Positions 1-7,818 of a DNA stretch of 64,000 nt are shown one piece after another. The notes below the pieces were generated by a model, which had not been told where the DNA came from, did not search any database, and saw only the letters and a program-made list of their open reading frames with translations. Made by a program: the position numbers and the translations under genes. This DNA is from JAHQVI01 sp963749875 (lineage in GTDB: Bacteria > Pseudomonadota > Alphaproteobacteria > Rhizobiales > Rhodomicrobiaceae): contig CAVVOX010000006.1 of the NCBI GenBank assembly GCA_963749875.1, forward strand, positions 124,001 to 188,000, read 5' to 3'. Every line of letters begins with the position of its first letter. The stretch's first letter is position 1.

Positions 1-1
1 G

Positions 2-301
2 ACCCCGGCGATCCGCGCCTGGTTTGCCCGGCGGCCGCGCTGGCACGTCCACTTCACGCCGACCGGCTCGTCATGGCTGAACATGGTTGAGCGGTTTTTC
101 GCCGAGATCACCGAACGACAGATCAAGCGCGGTGTCCATCGCAGCGAACGCGAGTTGGAGCAGGCGATCCTCGCCTATATCGACGCCCGCAACGAAGACC
201 CGAAGCCGTTCAAATGGGTTCGCACCGCCGACGACATCCTTGAAGCCGTCAACAGGTTCTGTCTCAGAACCAGCCCGGAAAATTATGAAGCATACCTCTG
301 A
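2..301 (+). CDS. IS630-family transposase, C-terminal fragment (5' end outside window)
   Basis: The frame is open from the left edge and encodes about 99 residues. It reads through HFTPTGSSWLNMVERFFAEI, the typical C-terminal part of the DDE catalytic domain of IS630-family transposases, with the last acidic catalytic residue expected at the E of VERFF. An internal ATG at 83 would give only 72 residues and is not a sensible start for this family. The stop lies about 30 bp before an inverted repeat that looks like an IS end. Whether the full transposase is intact cannot be seen because the 5' part is outside the window. Confidence 0.8.
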   Translation, partial: TPAIRAWFARRPRWHVHFTPTGSSWLNMVERFFAEITERQIKRGVHRSERELEQAILAYIDARNEDPKPFKWVRTADDILEAVNRFCLRTSPENYEAYL

Positions 302-329
302 TTTCAGGACACTGAGAATCAAAGAGTTG

Positions 330-406
330 CTAGTGTCCCTTGAGATTCCGAAGTTCGCTAAGGAGCTAGCTGCACAATGAAGCGAACTTCGGAATCGGGA
401 CACTAG
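330..406. repeat. Inverted repeat at the right end of the IS630-type element
   Basis: Left arm 331-359 (tagtgtccc...gaagttcgct) and right arm 381-405 are reverse complements except for four extra bases (ttga) in the left arm. Both arms are bounded by CTAG (330-333 and 403-406), and IS630 elements insert at TA/CTAG sites. The structure follows the transposase fragment directly and could also fold as a strong hairpin downstream of hemA, which ends at 427 on the other strand. Two facing copies of an IS end so close together suggest a nested or collapsed terminus. Confidence 0.6.
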
Positions 407-426
407 CAGGGTGGACTTCGAGGCCC

Positions 427-1677
427 CTATTCCGCCGCGAGCGTCACATATTTGTCCTGGCCGACCGGGCATCTTGCCCACAGCTCGGAGAGCGCGGAGA
501 TCAGCCAGTCCATATGCTCGTTCGTGTGCAGCGGCGTCGGCGTCAACCGGATCCGCTCGGTGCCTTTGGCGACGGTCGGGTAATTGATCGGCTGGACGTA
601 GATGCCATATTGCGCCATCAGCGTGTCCGTGACGGCCTTGCAATGCACCGGATCGCCCACCAGCACCGGGACGATATGGCTGGGATTGTCCATCACCGGC
701 AGTCTGCTGGCCTTGAGCCTGTCCTTGAGGGTCCGGGCACGCTCCTGGTGTCTTGCGCGCTCGATCTGGCTGACCTTGAGGTGCCGGATGCTTGCCGCGG
801 CGCCAGCAGCGATGGCCGGAGCGAGCGAGGTGGTAAAGATGAAACCTGATGCGTAGGACCGAACGGCGTCGCAGCAGGCCTTGCTGGCCGCAATATAACC
901 GCCCATCACGCCGAAGCCCTTCGCCAGCGTCCCGTTGATGATGTCGATGCGATCCATAACGCCATCGCGCTCGGCAATGCCGCCGCCGCGTGGGCCGTAC
1001 ATGCCGACGGCATGGACCTCGTCCAGATAGGTGAGGGCGCCATATTTCTCGGCGAGATCGCAAATCTCCTTCAATGGCGCGATATGGCCGTCCATCGAAT
1101 AGACGCTCTCGAAGGCGATGACTTTCGGCGTCTCGAGCGGATATTCCGCCAGCAGCTCTTCGAGATGCTCAATATCATTGTGGCGCCAGATGCGTTTCTC
1201 GCCGCCGCCATGGCGAATGCCCTGGATCATCGATGCGTGATTTTTCTCATCGGAGAAGATCACCGTGCCGGGCATGAGGCGGACCAGCGTGGCGAGCGTG
1301 GCATCATTCGCGATATAGGCGGATGTAAAGAGAAGCGCGGCCTGCTTGCGATGCAGATCGGCAAGCTCGGCTTCCAGCTGGACGTGATAATGTGTGGTGC
1401 CTGAGATGTTGCGCGTGCCGCCCGACCCGGCGCCGACAGTGTCGATCGCCTCGTGCATCGCCTGGCGCACGAGCGGGTTCTGGCTCATGCCGAGATAGTC
1501 GTTGGAGCACCACACGGTGACGGGACGGATGTCCTCGTCTTTGGACTCGACGCTGCGGGAGAAATAGTCCGCCTCCGGATAAGCGCCGCAACGGCGTCTG
1601 ATATCCGCAAAGACTCGGTAGCGGCCTTCCCTGTGCAGCTGCTCGATCCGGTCTTCGAATATTTTATTGTAGTCCAT
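427..1677 (-). CDS. hemA: 5-aminolevulinate synthase
   Basis: A pyridoxal-phosphate enzyme that condenses glycine and succinyl-CoA to 5-aminolevulinate, the first step of heme synthesis by the C4 (Shemin) route of alphaproteobacteria. The 416-residue product has the family length. Visible motifs are the glycine-rich GSGGTRNISGTTHYH (about 80-95), the cofactor Asp/His region YLDEVHAVGMYG (about 210-220) and the Schiff-base lysine in NGTLAKGFG (about 245). The ATG at 1677 is preferred over the in-frame TTG at 1680 because GGAGG lies six bases upstream of it. The gene is divergent from pqqD, and a perfect TTGAT-N4-ATCAA box lies about 295 bp upstream, so oxygen control by an Fnr/FixK protein is likely; hemA of related rhizobia is known to be oxygen-regulated. 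Confidence 0.97.
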   Translation of the reverse strand: MDYNKIFEDRIEQLHREGRYRVFADIRRRCGAYPEADYFSRSVESKDEDIRPVTVWCSNDYLGMSQNPLVRQAMHEAIDTVGAGSGGTRNISGTTHYHVQLEAELADLHRKQAALLFTSAYIANDATLATLVRLMPGTVIFSDEKNHASMIQGIRHGGGEKRIWRHNDIEHLEELLAEYPLETPKVIAFESVYSMDGHIAPLKEICDLAEKYGALTYLDEVHAVGMYGPRGGGIAERDGVMDRIDIINGTLAKGFGVMGGYIAASKACCDAVRSYASGFIFTTSLAPAIAAGAAASIRHLKVSQIERARHQERARTLKDRLKASRLPVMDNPSHIVPVLVGDPVHCKAVTDTLMAQYGIYVQPINYPTVAKGTERIRLTPTPLHTNEHMDWLISALSELWARCPVGQDKYVTLAAE

Positions 1678-2155
1678 CAATTGCCTCCGGCGGGTTCGGA
1701 GCTGTTCGGCGAGACTTTAACATCAATTCGGTAACAATGAGGCCTTGCTGCGACCCTTTTTCGCTCCGAATGTGGTTTTCTTCTCAAACGGCCCGAGGGG
1801 TATCTGGCAACCTGCGCCCGGACCGAAAAGCCGACGCCAAGATTGTATTAAGTTGTTAAACCAGCCTTCGTTTTCTTAAAAATATGCCAGGATGTCCATA
1901 AGTGTATGACCGGTCCTCGCCGACAGCATGGTCACTTATTGTCGCATAATAGGCGAAGCCGGCCTTCGCCTTGATTCGGATCAACCCCTTAATAAGCTGC
2001 GATCGCGTCTTATCTGATATAGTCTGGGCGGGACTGGCTTGTCAGGATGGAGGGCTCATCTCCGGTAGCGTTCATCGCCGGGTGTGGATGACGTGGCCGC
2101 AGAGGGTGATGCTTTCGCGGATCTGGCAGCCCTTTAAGTCCGAGGCCCGTGAAGG
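1678..2155. promoter_or_regulatory. Divergent intergenic region hemA/pqqD
   Basis: This 478-bp stretch is AT-richer than its neighbours and has no convincing gene; the 62-codon frame at 1971-2159 resembles nothing known and is not PqqA. On the minus strand TATTAT at 1946-1951 could be a -10 element for hemA. The Fnr-type box centre (1977.5) would then lie about 38-41 bp upstream of the start point, near the class II activator position. On the plus strand TATAGT at 2018-2023 could be a -10 for pqqDE. These promoters are inferred by eye only. Confidence 0.45.
1971..1984. promoter_or_regulatory. Fnr/FixK-type box (TTGAT-N4-ATCAA)
   Basis: The sequence TTGATTCGGATCAA is a perfect match to the symmetric Fnr/FixK consensus TTGAT-N4-ATCAA. 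It lies between divergent hemA and pqqDE. Its distance from a possible minus-strand -10 element at 1946-1951 fits activation of hemA better than activation of pqqD. Confidence 0.7.
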
Positions 2156-2485
2156 ATGATGGCTGAACGCGCTCACATGCCGCGCAGGCGGTTGCTTATC
2201 GGCGAAGATACGCGCCCGGTCCTTAAGCGCTTCGTGCGTCTGCACCATGATAGCGTTCGAAGCCGCTGGGTGCTGCTGGCGCCGGAGCGCGTCGTGGAGG
2301 TGGACGATATTGCCGTCGACGTGCTGAACCGCTGCGACGGCGGCCGCAGCCTCGCGCAGATCGCCGATGCGCTCGCGACGGACTATGACGCGCCTTGCGC
2401 CCGGATCCTCGCCGACATTATCGGCCTCGTCCAGGACCTTGCGGACAAAGGCTATATCAAGGACAATCCCGTTGATGCAGAATGA
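2156..2485 (+). CDS. pqqD: PQQ biosynthesis peptide chaperone PqqD
   Basis: Small PqqD-type protein (109 residues), which binds the precursor peptide PqqA and presents it to the radical SAM enzyme PqqE. The fold signature is visible: RFVRLHHDSVRSRWVLLAPERVVEVDD, then a winged-helix part with LAQIADALATDYDAP (about 65-80). Two tandem ATGs at 2156 and 2159 follow AAGG closely, so the exact start is uncertain. The 3' end overlaps pqqE by 11 bp, which indicates translational coupling. No pqqA, pqqB or pqqC lies beside it in the window. Confidence 0.85.
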   Translation: MMAERAHMPRRRLLIGEDTRPVLKRFVRLHHDSVRSRWVLLAPERVVEVDDIAVDVLNRCDGGRSLAQIADALATDYDAPCARILADIIGLVQDLADKGYIKDNPVDAE

Positions 2486-3611
2486 AATGATTGAACGGCC
2501 GGATGCGATCCGGATCGAGGCGCCCGAAGGGCTGCTTGCCGAGCTGACCCATCGCTGTCCGCTGCAATGCCCCTATTGCTCGAATCCGCTCGAACTCGAA
2601 CGGCCGACCACCGAACTTTCGACCGCCGAGTGGAAGAGCGTTTTTTCGCAGGCCGCCGAGCTTGGCGTGCTGCAAATTCATCTCTCGGGCGGCGAGCCGA
2701 CTCTTCGGCCCGACCTTGAAGAAATTGTCGCTCATACAAGCGGATTGGGGCTCTACTCGAACCTGATTACCGCCGGCGTGACGCTGGACCGTGCGCGGCT
2801 GGAACGGCTGGTGGACGCCGGGCTCGATCACGTGCAGATCTCCTTTCAGGACGCGGACGCCGAAAACTGCAATCGGATCGGCGCCATCAAGGGCGGTTTC
2901 GACAAGAAGATGAGGCTGGCCGGCTGGCTTGCCGAGCTGGGTGTGCCGCTGACCGTCAATGCGCCGCTCCATCGCCAGAACATTCACAATCTCGAAGCGA
3001 TCCTCGCTCTTGCCGAGCAGCTCGGCGCGATCCGGATCGAGGTCGCCCATGTGCAATATTACGGCTGGGCCCTGAAGAACCGGGCGGCGCTCATGCCGAC
3101 CTATGAGCAGACGATAAGGAGCGTCGAGATTGTCGAGGCGGCGATGGAGCGCCTGAAAGGCGTCATGACCATCGACCTTGTGGTGCCCGACTATTATGCG
3201 TTGACGCCGAAGCCCTGCATGGGCGGCTGGGCGAAGCGGTTCTTCAATGTGACGCCCTCCGGCAAGATGCTGCCCTGCCACGCGGCGGAGAGTCTTCCCG
3301 GCTTGAGGTTCGACAATGTCCGGGACCGTTCGCTTCGCGATATCTGGTATGATTCCGATGCGTTCAACGCTTACCGCGGCGCCGCCTGGATGCGCGAGCC
3401 GTGCCGGAGCTGCGATCGCCGCGAAATCGATTTCGGCGGTTGCCGCTGCCAGGCTTTCGCTTTGACCGGCGAGGCGGCGAATACCGATCCCGTCTGCACC
3501 AAATCGCCGTTCAACGCGCAGATCGCCGCGGCGGCCGAGCGCGAGGCGGGTGAGGCCCCGCCGCCCTTCGTCTGGCGGCGGTTTCAGAAAGCGCCTGCGC
3601 TGAGTGACTAG
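2475..3611 (+). CDS. pqqE: PqqA peptide cyclase PqqE (radical SAM)
   Basis: Radical SAM enzyme that crosslinks Glu and Tyr of PqqA in the first step of pyrroloquinoline quinone synthesis. The 378-residue product has the [4Fe-4S]-SAM motif HRCPLQCPYCSNP near residue 25, the GGEPTLRPD motif (about 75) and the PqqE-typical stretches YSNLITAGV and HVQYYGWALKNRAALMPT. C-terminal SPASM cysteines follow (KPCMGGW, MLPCHAAE, CRSCDRR, GGCRCQA, DPVC). ATG 2475 overlaps pqqD; ATG 2487 is an alternative. The TAG stop (3609-3611) is also the first triplet of an interspersed palindromic repeat, so the C-terminus may have been set by repeat insertion. The final residues are not conserved family sequence as far as I can tell. 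Confidence 0.92.
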   Translation: MQNEMIERPDAIRIEAPEGLLAELTHRCPLQCPYCSNPLELERPTTELSTAEWKSVFSQAAELGVLQIHLSGGEPTLRPDLEEIVAHTSGLGLYSNLITAGVTLDRARLERLVDAGLDHVQISFQDADAENCNRIGAIKGGFDKKMRLAGWLAELGVPLTVNAPLHRQNIHNLEAILALAEQLGAIRIEVAHVQYYGWALKNRAALMPTYEQTIRSVEIVEAAMERLKGVMTIDLVVPDYYALTPKPCMGGWAKRFFNVTPSGKMLPCHAAESLPGLRFDNVRDRSLRDIWYDSDAFNAYRGAAWMREPCRSCDRREIDFGGCRCQAFALTGEAANTDPVCTKSPFNAQIAAAAEREAGEAPPPFVWRRFQKAPALSD

Positions 3612-3659
3612 ATCAACCCTCGTTCAAGCGGAATCACTTGGACGAGGTCAAGTTGATCT
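3609..3659. repeat. Interspersed palindromic repeat R1, copy 1
   Basis: Imperfect palindrome starting TAGATCAACC and ending GTTGATCTA, with arms pairing around ggaatcac. It begins on the stop codon of pqqE. Near-identical copies occur at 27617-27668 (other orientation), 42651-42702 and 57983-58034, and a partial one at 58051-58096. This copy does not continue into an ATCAA half-site, so it lacks the Fnr-box-like edge seen in three others. Confidence 0.8.
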
Positions 3660-3671
3660 AACCCAATAAGT

Positions 3672-3742
3672 TAGCGCAACTGTTCCCGCGTCCATACCCG
3701 CCTTCGCGGGGACATGTTTGGACGCGCGCTGCGCTTGCGCGA
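3672..3742. repeat. Repeat module R2, copy 1 (GCGGGGA hairpin)
   Basis: The stretch gcgcaactgttcccgcgtcc... with the hairpin arms gcgtccatacccgc and gcggggacatgtttggacgc recurs at 27550-27610 (reverse orientation) and 58107-58164. In all three cases it sits on the same side of an R1 copy. A stub of it (gcgcaactgtt) follows the R1 copy at 42651. Confidence 0.7.
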
Positions 3743-3758
3743 GATCAGCCAATGCACC

Positions 3759-3902
3759 ATGGCGGGTTTTCGGCCGCCGACGCGGGCGTTAACCCACCCA
3801 ACACTGCCAAGATCCGCCGCCCCCCCGTAGGATGGGTTGAGTTTTGCGAAACCCATCATACTGACGCGCCGTGGCGGGTTTCGCTCCGCTCAACCCACCC
3901 AA
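3759..3902. repeat. Repeat R3, copy 1 (GTAGGATGGGTTGAG ... CAACCCACC)
   Basis: The unit 3827-3902 begins GTAGGATGGGTTGAG and ends CTCAACCCACCCAAC, with internal GCGAAACCCATC and GGCGGGTTTCGC arms, so it can fold into a long stem. A degenerate half copy (ggcgggttttcgg...taacccacccaac) lies just before it at 3759-3802. A second full copy is at 9411-9487. The region 3660-4063 between pqqE and the GFA gene therefore holds only repeats and no supported gene. Confidence 0.7.
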
Positions 3903-4063
3903 CTATGGTTTGGGGCGACGCGCCTTACGCACAAATCCGGCGATTGCCGCTCAATCGCCGCGATCCGGTTCCAAGCGGGCCGCGAACTTGCTACGTTCGG
4001 TGCTTCGGTCCGGCGGCCAGATCGGATCTGGCCGCGCCGCTTTTCGACATGGGAGAGAGTGAA

Positions 4064-4486
4064 ATGTCCGAGCCTTTCGCCACCGGCCGCTGCCTGTGCG
4101 GCGCCGTCAGCTTCACGATCCGCGGAGAACCGGTCCGCATGGGGCAGTGCCACTGCGTAGATTGCCAGCGCGTCTCCGGCACCGGCCATACGTCGCAGGC
4201 CTTCTTCAAGGCCGACGATGTCGATATCAAGGGCGAGACCAAAAGCTTCTCCGTCACGGCCGACAGCGGCAACACCGTCACGCGGCATTTCTGCCCGGCC
4301 TGCGGCAGCCGCGTCTATAACGAGAACAGCGGACGGCCGGGCGTGATCGCCATTGCCGTGGGTTGCGTCGAGGACAAGGAGTGGTTCAAGCCGGAGGCGG
4401 TGGTCTACACGCGGAACCGTCCGTCCTGGGACCAGACTTCGCAGGACATCATGAACTTCGAGGCCATGCCGCCGCTGCCGAAGTGA
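4064..4486 (+). CDS. GFA family protein (CENP-V/GFA domain)
   Basis: A 140-residue zinc protein of the glutathione-dependent formaldehyde-activating (GFA/CENP-V) family. The zinc cysteines are visible as CLCG (about 11-13), GQCHCVDCQRVSG (about 32-37) and CPACGSRVY (about 80-83). The family includes Gfa of Paracoccus, but most members have no proven substrate, and the same residues alone do not show formaldehyde activity. The ATG at 4064 is preceded by GGAGAG; an in-frame ATG at 4049 would add five residues and lacks a ribosome site. The gene stands alone between repeat-rich regions. Confidence 0.88.
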   Translation: MSEPFATGRCLCGAVSFTIRGEPVRMGQCHCVDCQRVSGTGHTSQAFFKADDVDIKGETKSFSVTADSGNTVTRHFCPACGSRVYNENSGRPGVIAIAVGCVEDKEWFKPEAVVYTRNRPSWDQTSQDIMNFEAMPPLPK

Positions 4487-4931
4487 CGTCATCAGCGCGG
4501 CTGTGCGATCGGAAACGCCATGCGCAAGACTTCTGCGAAACAATATATTCCGCGTCGCCCCGGCCGAAGGTGAGCGCTTGTCGCGATGTCTTGCTGATCG
4601 CGACCAGACAAGCGTCGCTCACCGTAAAGGTTCGCGAGCCGGGGCCTACTCGCTTTTCCGTCTTGCGCAGCGCTTGCCGAATTGCGAGTAGGTCCGGACA
4701 GCCCTTCGGGCTTCCGGGACGACGAGGAAAAGGGCTCCCACATCTCGCAGATGTCTCATGCGGGCAGTAGCGCTGGCCTCAGGCAGCGCTGCTCCGATCT
4801 CCTGGAATGTCTTGCTGTTTGAATGTCTTGCTGTTTGACTGTGTCGCCGTTGCGCGCTACCTGCTTGTCGAGCAAGCCATTTTCTGGTTGGGCGGGCTTC
4901 GAGTTAAGACGCGTTTTTAAGAGACAAGTTG
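4487..4931. repeat. Gene-free stretch with inverted repeat R4 and a 16-bp tandem repeat
   Basis: No supported gene. At 4567-4638 lies an imperfect inverted repeat built from aaggtgagcgcttgtcgcgat and atcgcgaccagacaagcgtcgctcacc followed by gtaaaggttcgcga. A shorter version with the same end sequences lies at 26588-26630. At 4805-4836 the 16-mer gaatgtcttgctgttt is repeated exactly in tandem. Several frames cross the region but none resembles a known protein. Confidence 0.6.
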
Positions 4932-5777
4932 ATGCAAGATAATCTTTTTCGCTTTCGCCGGCTGATCCGGACGTTGCTCTTCCTGTTTGCGCTTCTGCCG
5001 GCCTTTACGGCGTCGGAAGCTCTGGCGGTCAATTGCGGGCAGGGCGCTGGCGGCTTCAATGCCTGGCTCGACCGCTTCAAGAGCTATGCGGCGTCGCAGC
5101 GCATATCGCGGCGGACAATCAATTCGGCGCTGGGAGGCGTTTCCTACTATCGCCGGGTGATCCGTCTGGACCGCAGCCAGCGGTCTTTCAAGCTCAGCTT
5201 CAAGCGGTTCTACGCCCGGCGTGTCGACAATGCGATGATCGCGAAAGGACGCCGCCTGATGAAGCGTCATGGCTCGACGCTTTCGCGCATCGAGCGGCGC
5301 TTCGGGGTGCCGGCGCCGATCGTCGTCGCGATCTGGGGGCTGGAGACCGGCTATGGCCGCAACAGCGGCAATTTTGCCATCATCCGGTCGCTGGCGACGC
5401 TTGCTTACGACTGCCGGCGCTCGAATTTCTTCCGCAAGGAGCTGCTGGCGGCGCTGAAGATCGTCGATCGCGGCGATATGAGCCCGGGCCAGCTTCGCGG
5501 CGGCTGGGCGGGCGAGATCGGGCAGACGCAGTTTCTCGCCTCGTCCTATGTGAAGTACGCGGTGGATTTCGACGGCAATGGGCGGCGCGATCTCATCCGC
5601 AGCGTGCCGGACCTGCTGGCCTCGACCGCCAACTATCTGCGGGCCAAGGGCTGGCAGCGCGGCCAGGGTTGGGGGCCCGGTACGGCGAATCACGCCGTAA
5701 TCCGCGAATGGAACCGGGCGTCGGTCTATGTCAAGACGATCGCGGTGATGGCGAATAAGCTGTCAGGCCGATCCTGA
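4932..5777 (+). CDS. Lytic murein transglycosylase, MltB family
   Basis: Periplasmic enzyme cleaving the MurNAc-GlcNAc bond of peptidoglycan with formation of 1,6-anhydro-MurNAc. The 281-residue product has an N-terminal signal peptide (LLFLFALLPAFTASEALA, cleavage near 35) and one SLT_2/MltB domain. The catalytic glutamate is in WGLETGYGRNSGNF (about 137) and further family motifs are GEIGQTQFLASSY and DLLASTANYLRAKGW. There is no C-terminal peptidoglycan-binding domain and no lipobox, so it is probably soluble. ATG 4932 is chosen over the neighbouring TTG at 4929. The ribosome site is weak. Confidence 0.9.
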   Translation: MQDNLFRFRRLIRTLLFLFALLPAFTASEALAVNCGQGAGGFNAWLDRFKSYAASQRISRRTINSALGGVSYYRRVIRLDRSQRSFKLSFKRFYARRVDNAMIAKGRRLMKRHGSTLSRIERRFGVPAPIVVAIWGLETGYGRNSGNFAIIRSLATLAYDCRRSNFFRKELLAALKIVDRGDMSPGQLRGGWAGEIGQTQFLASSYVKYAVDFDGNGRRDLIRSVPDLLASTANYLRAKGWQRGQGWGPGTANHAVIREWNRASVYVKTIAVMANKLSGRS

Positions 5778-6007
5778 GGGATGCGCGCGCCGGAGATGCC
5801 TCGCGCAAGCGGCACATCCGCCTCCTCAGACCATAATGTGGAGCCGGATGTCTCGGTCCCATTTTAGCCCTTCCTCCTCGTCCGCATGCGGCGGAACAGC
5901 GGAGCTATCTCATTTTCCGGAGGCTGCTATCTCATTAAATCATTACCGCCGATCGGAAAGCGGCTTTATTGTCGGCTGACATTGGAGAGAAAAGAAGGAG
6001 CCGCGCC

Positions 6008-6613
6008 TTGAAGCTCTATTCGTCGCCCGCTTCGCCATACGCCCGAAAGGTGCGCATGGTGATTGCCGAGAGACAGCTCGGCAGTCTTGTCGAAGAAATG
6101 ACCGTCAACGCCCAGGACGATCCGCCGGAGCTGATCGCCGTCAATCCGCTCGGCAAGATTCCGGCGCTGGTGACTGATGACGGCCTGCACCTGTTCGATA
6201 GCCCGGTGATCTGCGCCTATCTCGACGCCCACCCGCAAGCGCGGGGTGAGCGGCTCCGCCCGCATTCCGGCAGTGAGCGGTGGCTGGTGATGCGTGCCGA
6301 GGCGCTGGGCGACGGCATGATGGATCTCGGCCTCGCCCTGCAGGTGGAGAAGCGTAAGCCGGAAGGCGAGAAATCGCCGACTATAGCAGCGCGCCAACGT
6401 GCTCAGCTCCTGCGCTCCCTCGACGCCGTGCCGGAAACGCTTCGCTCGCTCCCCGGCGGCCTGACGCTCGGCCATCTCGCCCTCGGCGCCGCGCTCGGTT
6501 ATCTCGATCTGCGCCATGACGAGCTCGGCTGGCGCAACGGCCGGGATGAGCTTGCCAACTGGTATGCGGAAATCGCCAAACGTCCGAGCTTCATCGCGAC
6601 CAAGCCCGCATAG
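6008..6613 (+). CDS. Glutathione S-transferase family protein
   Basis: The 201-residue protein has an N-terminal thioredoxin-like GST domain (KLYSSPASPYARKVRMVIAE, NPLGKIPALVTDDG, LFDSPVICAYLD) and an alpha-helical C-terminal domain ending with the common WYAEIAKRPSF. The serines in the first loop could be the glutathione-activating residue. I choose the TTG at 6008 because AAGGAG lies seven bases upstream and the protein then begins exactly at the family's first strand; a start at 5969 would add unrelated residues. The substrate is unknown. It precedes a YbfB-type transporter by 23 bp, so the two may be cotranscribed. Confidence 0.85.
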   Translation: MKLYSSPASPYARKVRMVIAERQLGSLVEEMTVNAQDDPPELIAVNPLGKIPALVTDDGLHLFDSPVICAYLDAHPQARGERLRPHSGSERWLVMRAEALGDGMMDLGLALQVEKRKPEGEKSPTIAARQRAQLLRSLDAVPETLRSLPGGLTLGHLALGAALGYLDLRHDELGWRNGRDELANWYAEIAKRPSFIATKPA

Positions 6614-6636
6614 ATCTTCGAGCCCAAAGGCACACC

Positions 6637-7818
6637 ATGCCCCAAAATGTCTGGCGCCTGGTGATCGGCGGCATGACGGCGATGGCCGTTGGCATGGGCG
6701 TCGGCCGTTTCATCTACACGCCCATCCTGCCGGTCATGGTCGAGGCGCTCGGCATGACGACCTCCGAGGCCGGGCTGATCGCGTCCGCCAATTATCTCGG
6801 CCATCTCGTCGGGGCGCTGCTGGCTTCCCTGTCCTGGTTCGGCGGCTCCCGTTATCGCTATCTGATCGCCGCACTGGCGGTAAATGCGCTGGGTCTCCTC
6901 GCCATGGGCGCGACGGACGAATTCGTTCTCCACCTTGTCCTGCGCTTCATCGTCGGCATCGCGGGCGCGTTCGCCTTGGTGTTTTCCGCCGCCCTGGTGC
7001 TCGACCGGCTGGCCGCCTTGGGCCGGGCAAGCCTGTCCCCCTGGCATTTCGGCGGCGCCGGGGCCGGGATCGCCATTTCCGCAGCCGTCATTGCCTGGCT
7101 GATTGCCGAAGGCGCGAGCTGGCGGGCGCTTTGGTATGCGAGCGGAATGATGGCGCTTGCGGGCCTTGCCGCCTGTGTCTGGCTCATTCCATCGGCCGAA
7201 CCGCCTCACGCGAACGGCGAAATCACGCCGAAACTGCCCAACAGCTTTGCCCTGCGCGCGATGATCGCCGCCTATGGCCTGTTCGGCTTCGGCTATGTCA
7301 TTACCGCGACCTTCATCGTCGCGATCGTCCGCGACGCGCCGGAGGTGCGGTTTCTGGAGCCCTATGTCTGGGCGCTGTTCGGTCTCGCGGCAACACCGAC
7401 GGGCGCGCTTTGGATGTGGGTGGGCAGACGGCTCGGCATCTTCCACGCCTATGCCGTTGCGTGCCTTGTCCAAGCCATCGGAGTTGCCGCGAGCATATTA
7501 TGGGTGTCGCCGGCCGGAATTATCGCCGCCGTGCTCTTTCTTGGCGGGACGATCACTGGCGTGACGGCGCTGGGTCTGATTGCGATCCGCAACCTTTCGA
7601 CCATCGATCCGCGATCCAATTTTGCGCTGGCGACGGCGATGTTCGGCATAGGGCAGATCATCGGGCCGAGTTTCGCCGGCTTCCTGCATGACTGGCTCGG
7701 CAGCTTCGTGATCCCGTCCCTGACCGCCGCGGCGACCTTATTGATCGCGGCCGGGCTCTCCCTGGCGGCTGCCGCTCACCGGCCACCCGCCACATCGAGG
7801 ATCGCGCCAGTCACGTAA
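6637..7818 (+). CDS. YbfB/YjiJ family MFS transporter
   Basis: A 393-residue inner-membrane protein with about twelve hydrophobic segments. The N-terminal GMGVGRFIYTPILPVM stretch (about 19-34) is characteristic of the YbfB/YjiJ subgroup of the major facilitator superfamily. The substrate is not known. It probably forms a unit with the upstream GST gene. Its last 43 bp overlap the 3' end of the convergent SDR gene, and the C-terminal HRPPATSRIAPVT tail is encoded within that overlap. Confidence 0.85.
   Translation: MPQNVWRLVIGGMTAMAVGMGVGRFIYTPILPVMVEALGMTTSEAGLIASANYLGHLVGALLASLSWFGGSRYRYLIAALAVNALGLLAMGATDEFVLHLVLRFIVGIAGAFALVFSAALVLDRLAALGRASLSPWHFGGAGAGIAISAAVIAWLIAEGASWRALWYASGMMALAGLAACVWLIPSAEPPHANGEITPKLPNSFALRAMIAAYGLFGFGYVITATFIVAIVRDAPEVRFLEPYVWALFGLAATPTGALWMWVGRRLGIFHAYAVACLVQAIGVAASILWVSPAGIIAAVLFLGGTITGVTALGLIAIRNLSTIDPRSNFALATAMFGIGQIIGPSFAGFLHDWLGSFVIPSLTAAATLLIAAGLSLAAAAHRPPATSRIAPVT

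Noticed and set aside
1971..2159. Short frame before pqqD as a possible pqqA
   Set aside because: The translation has no E-x3-Y crosslink motif and is longer than PqqA; no ribosome site is seen.
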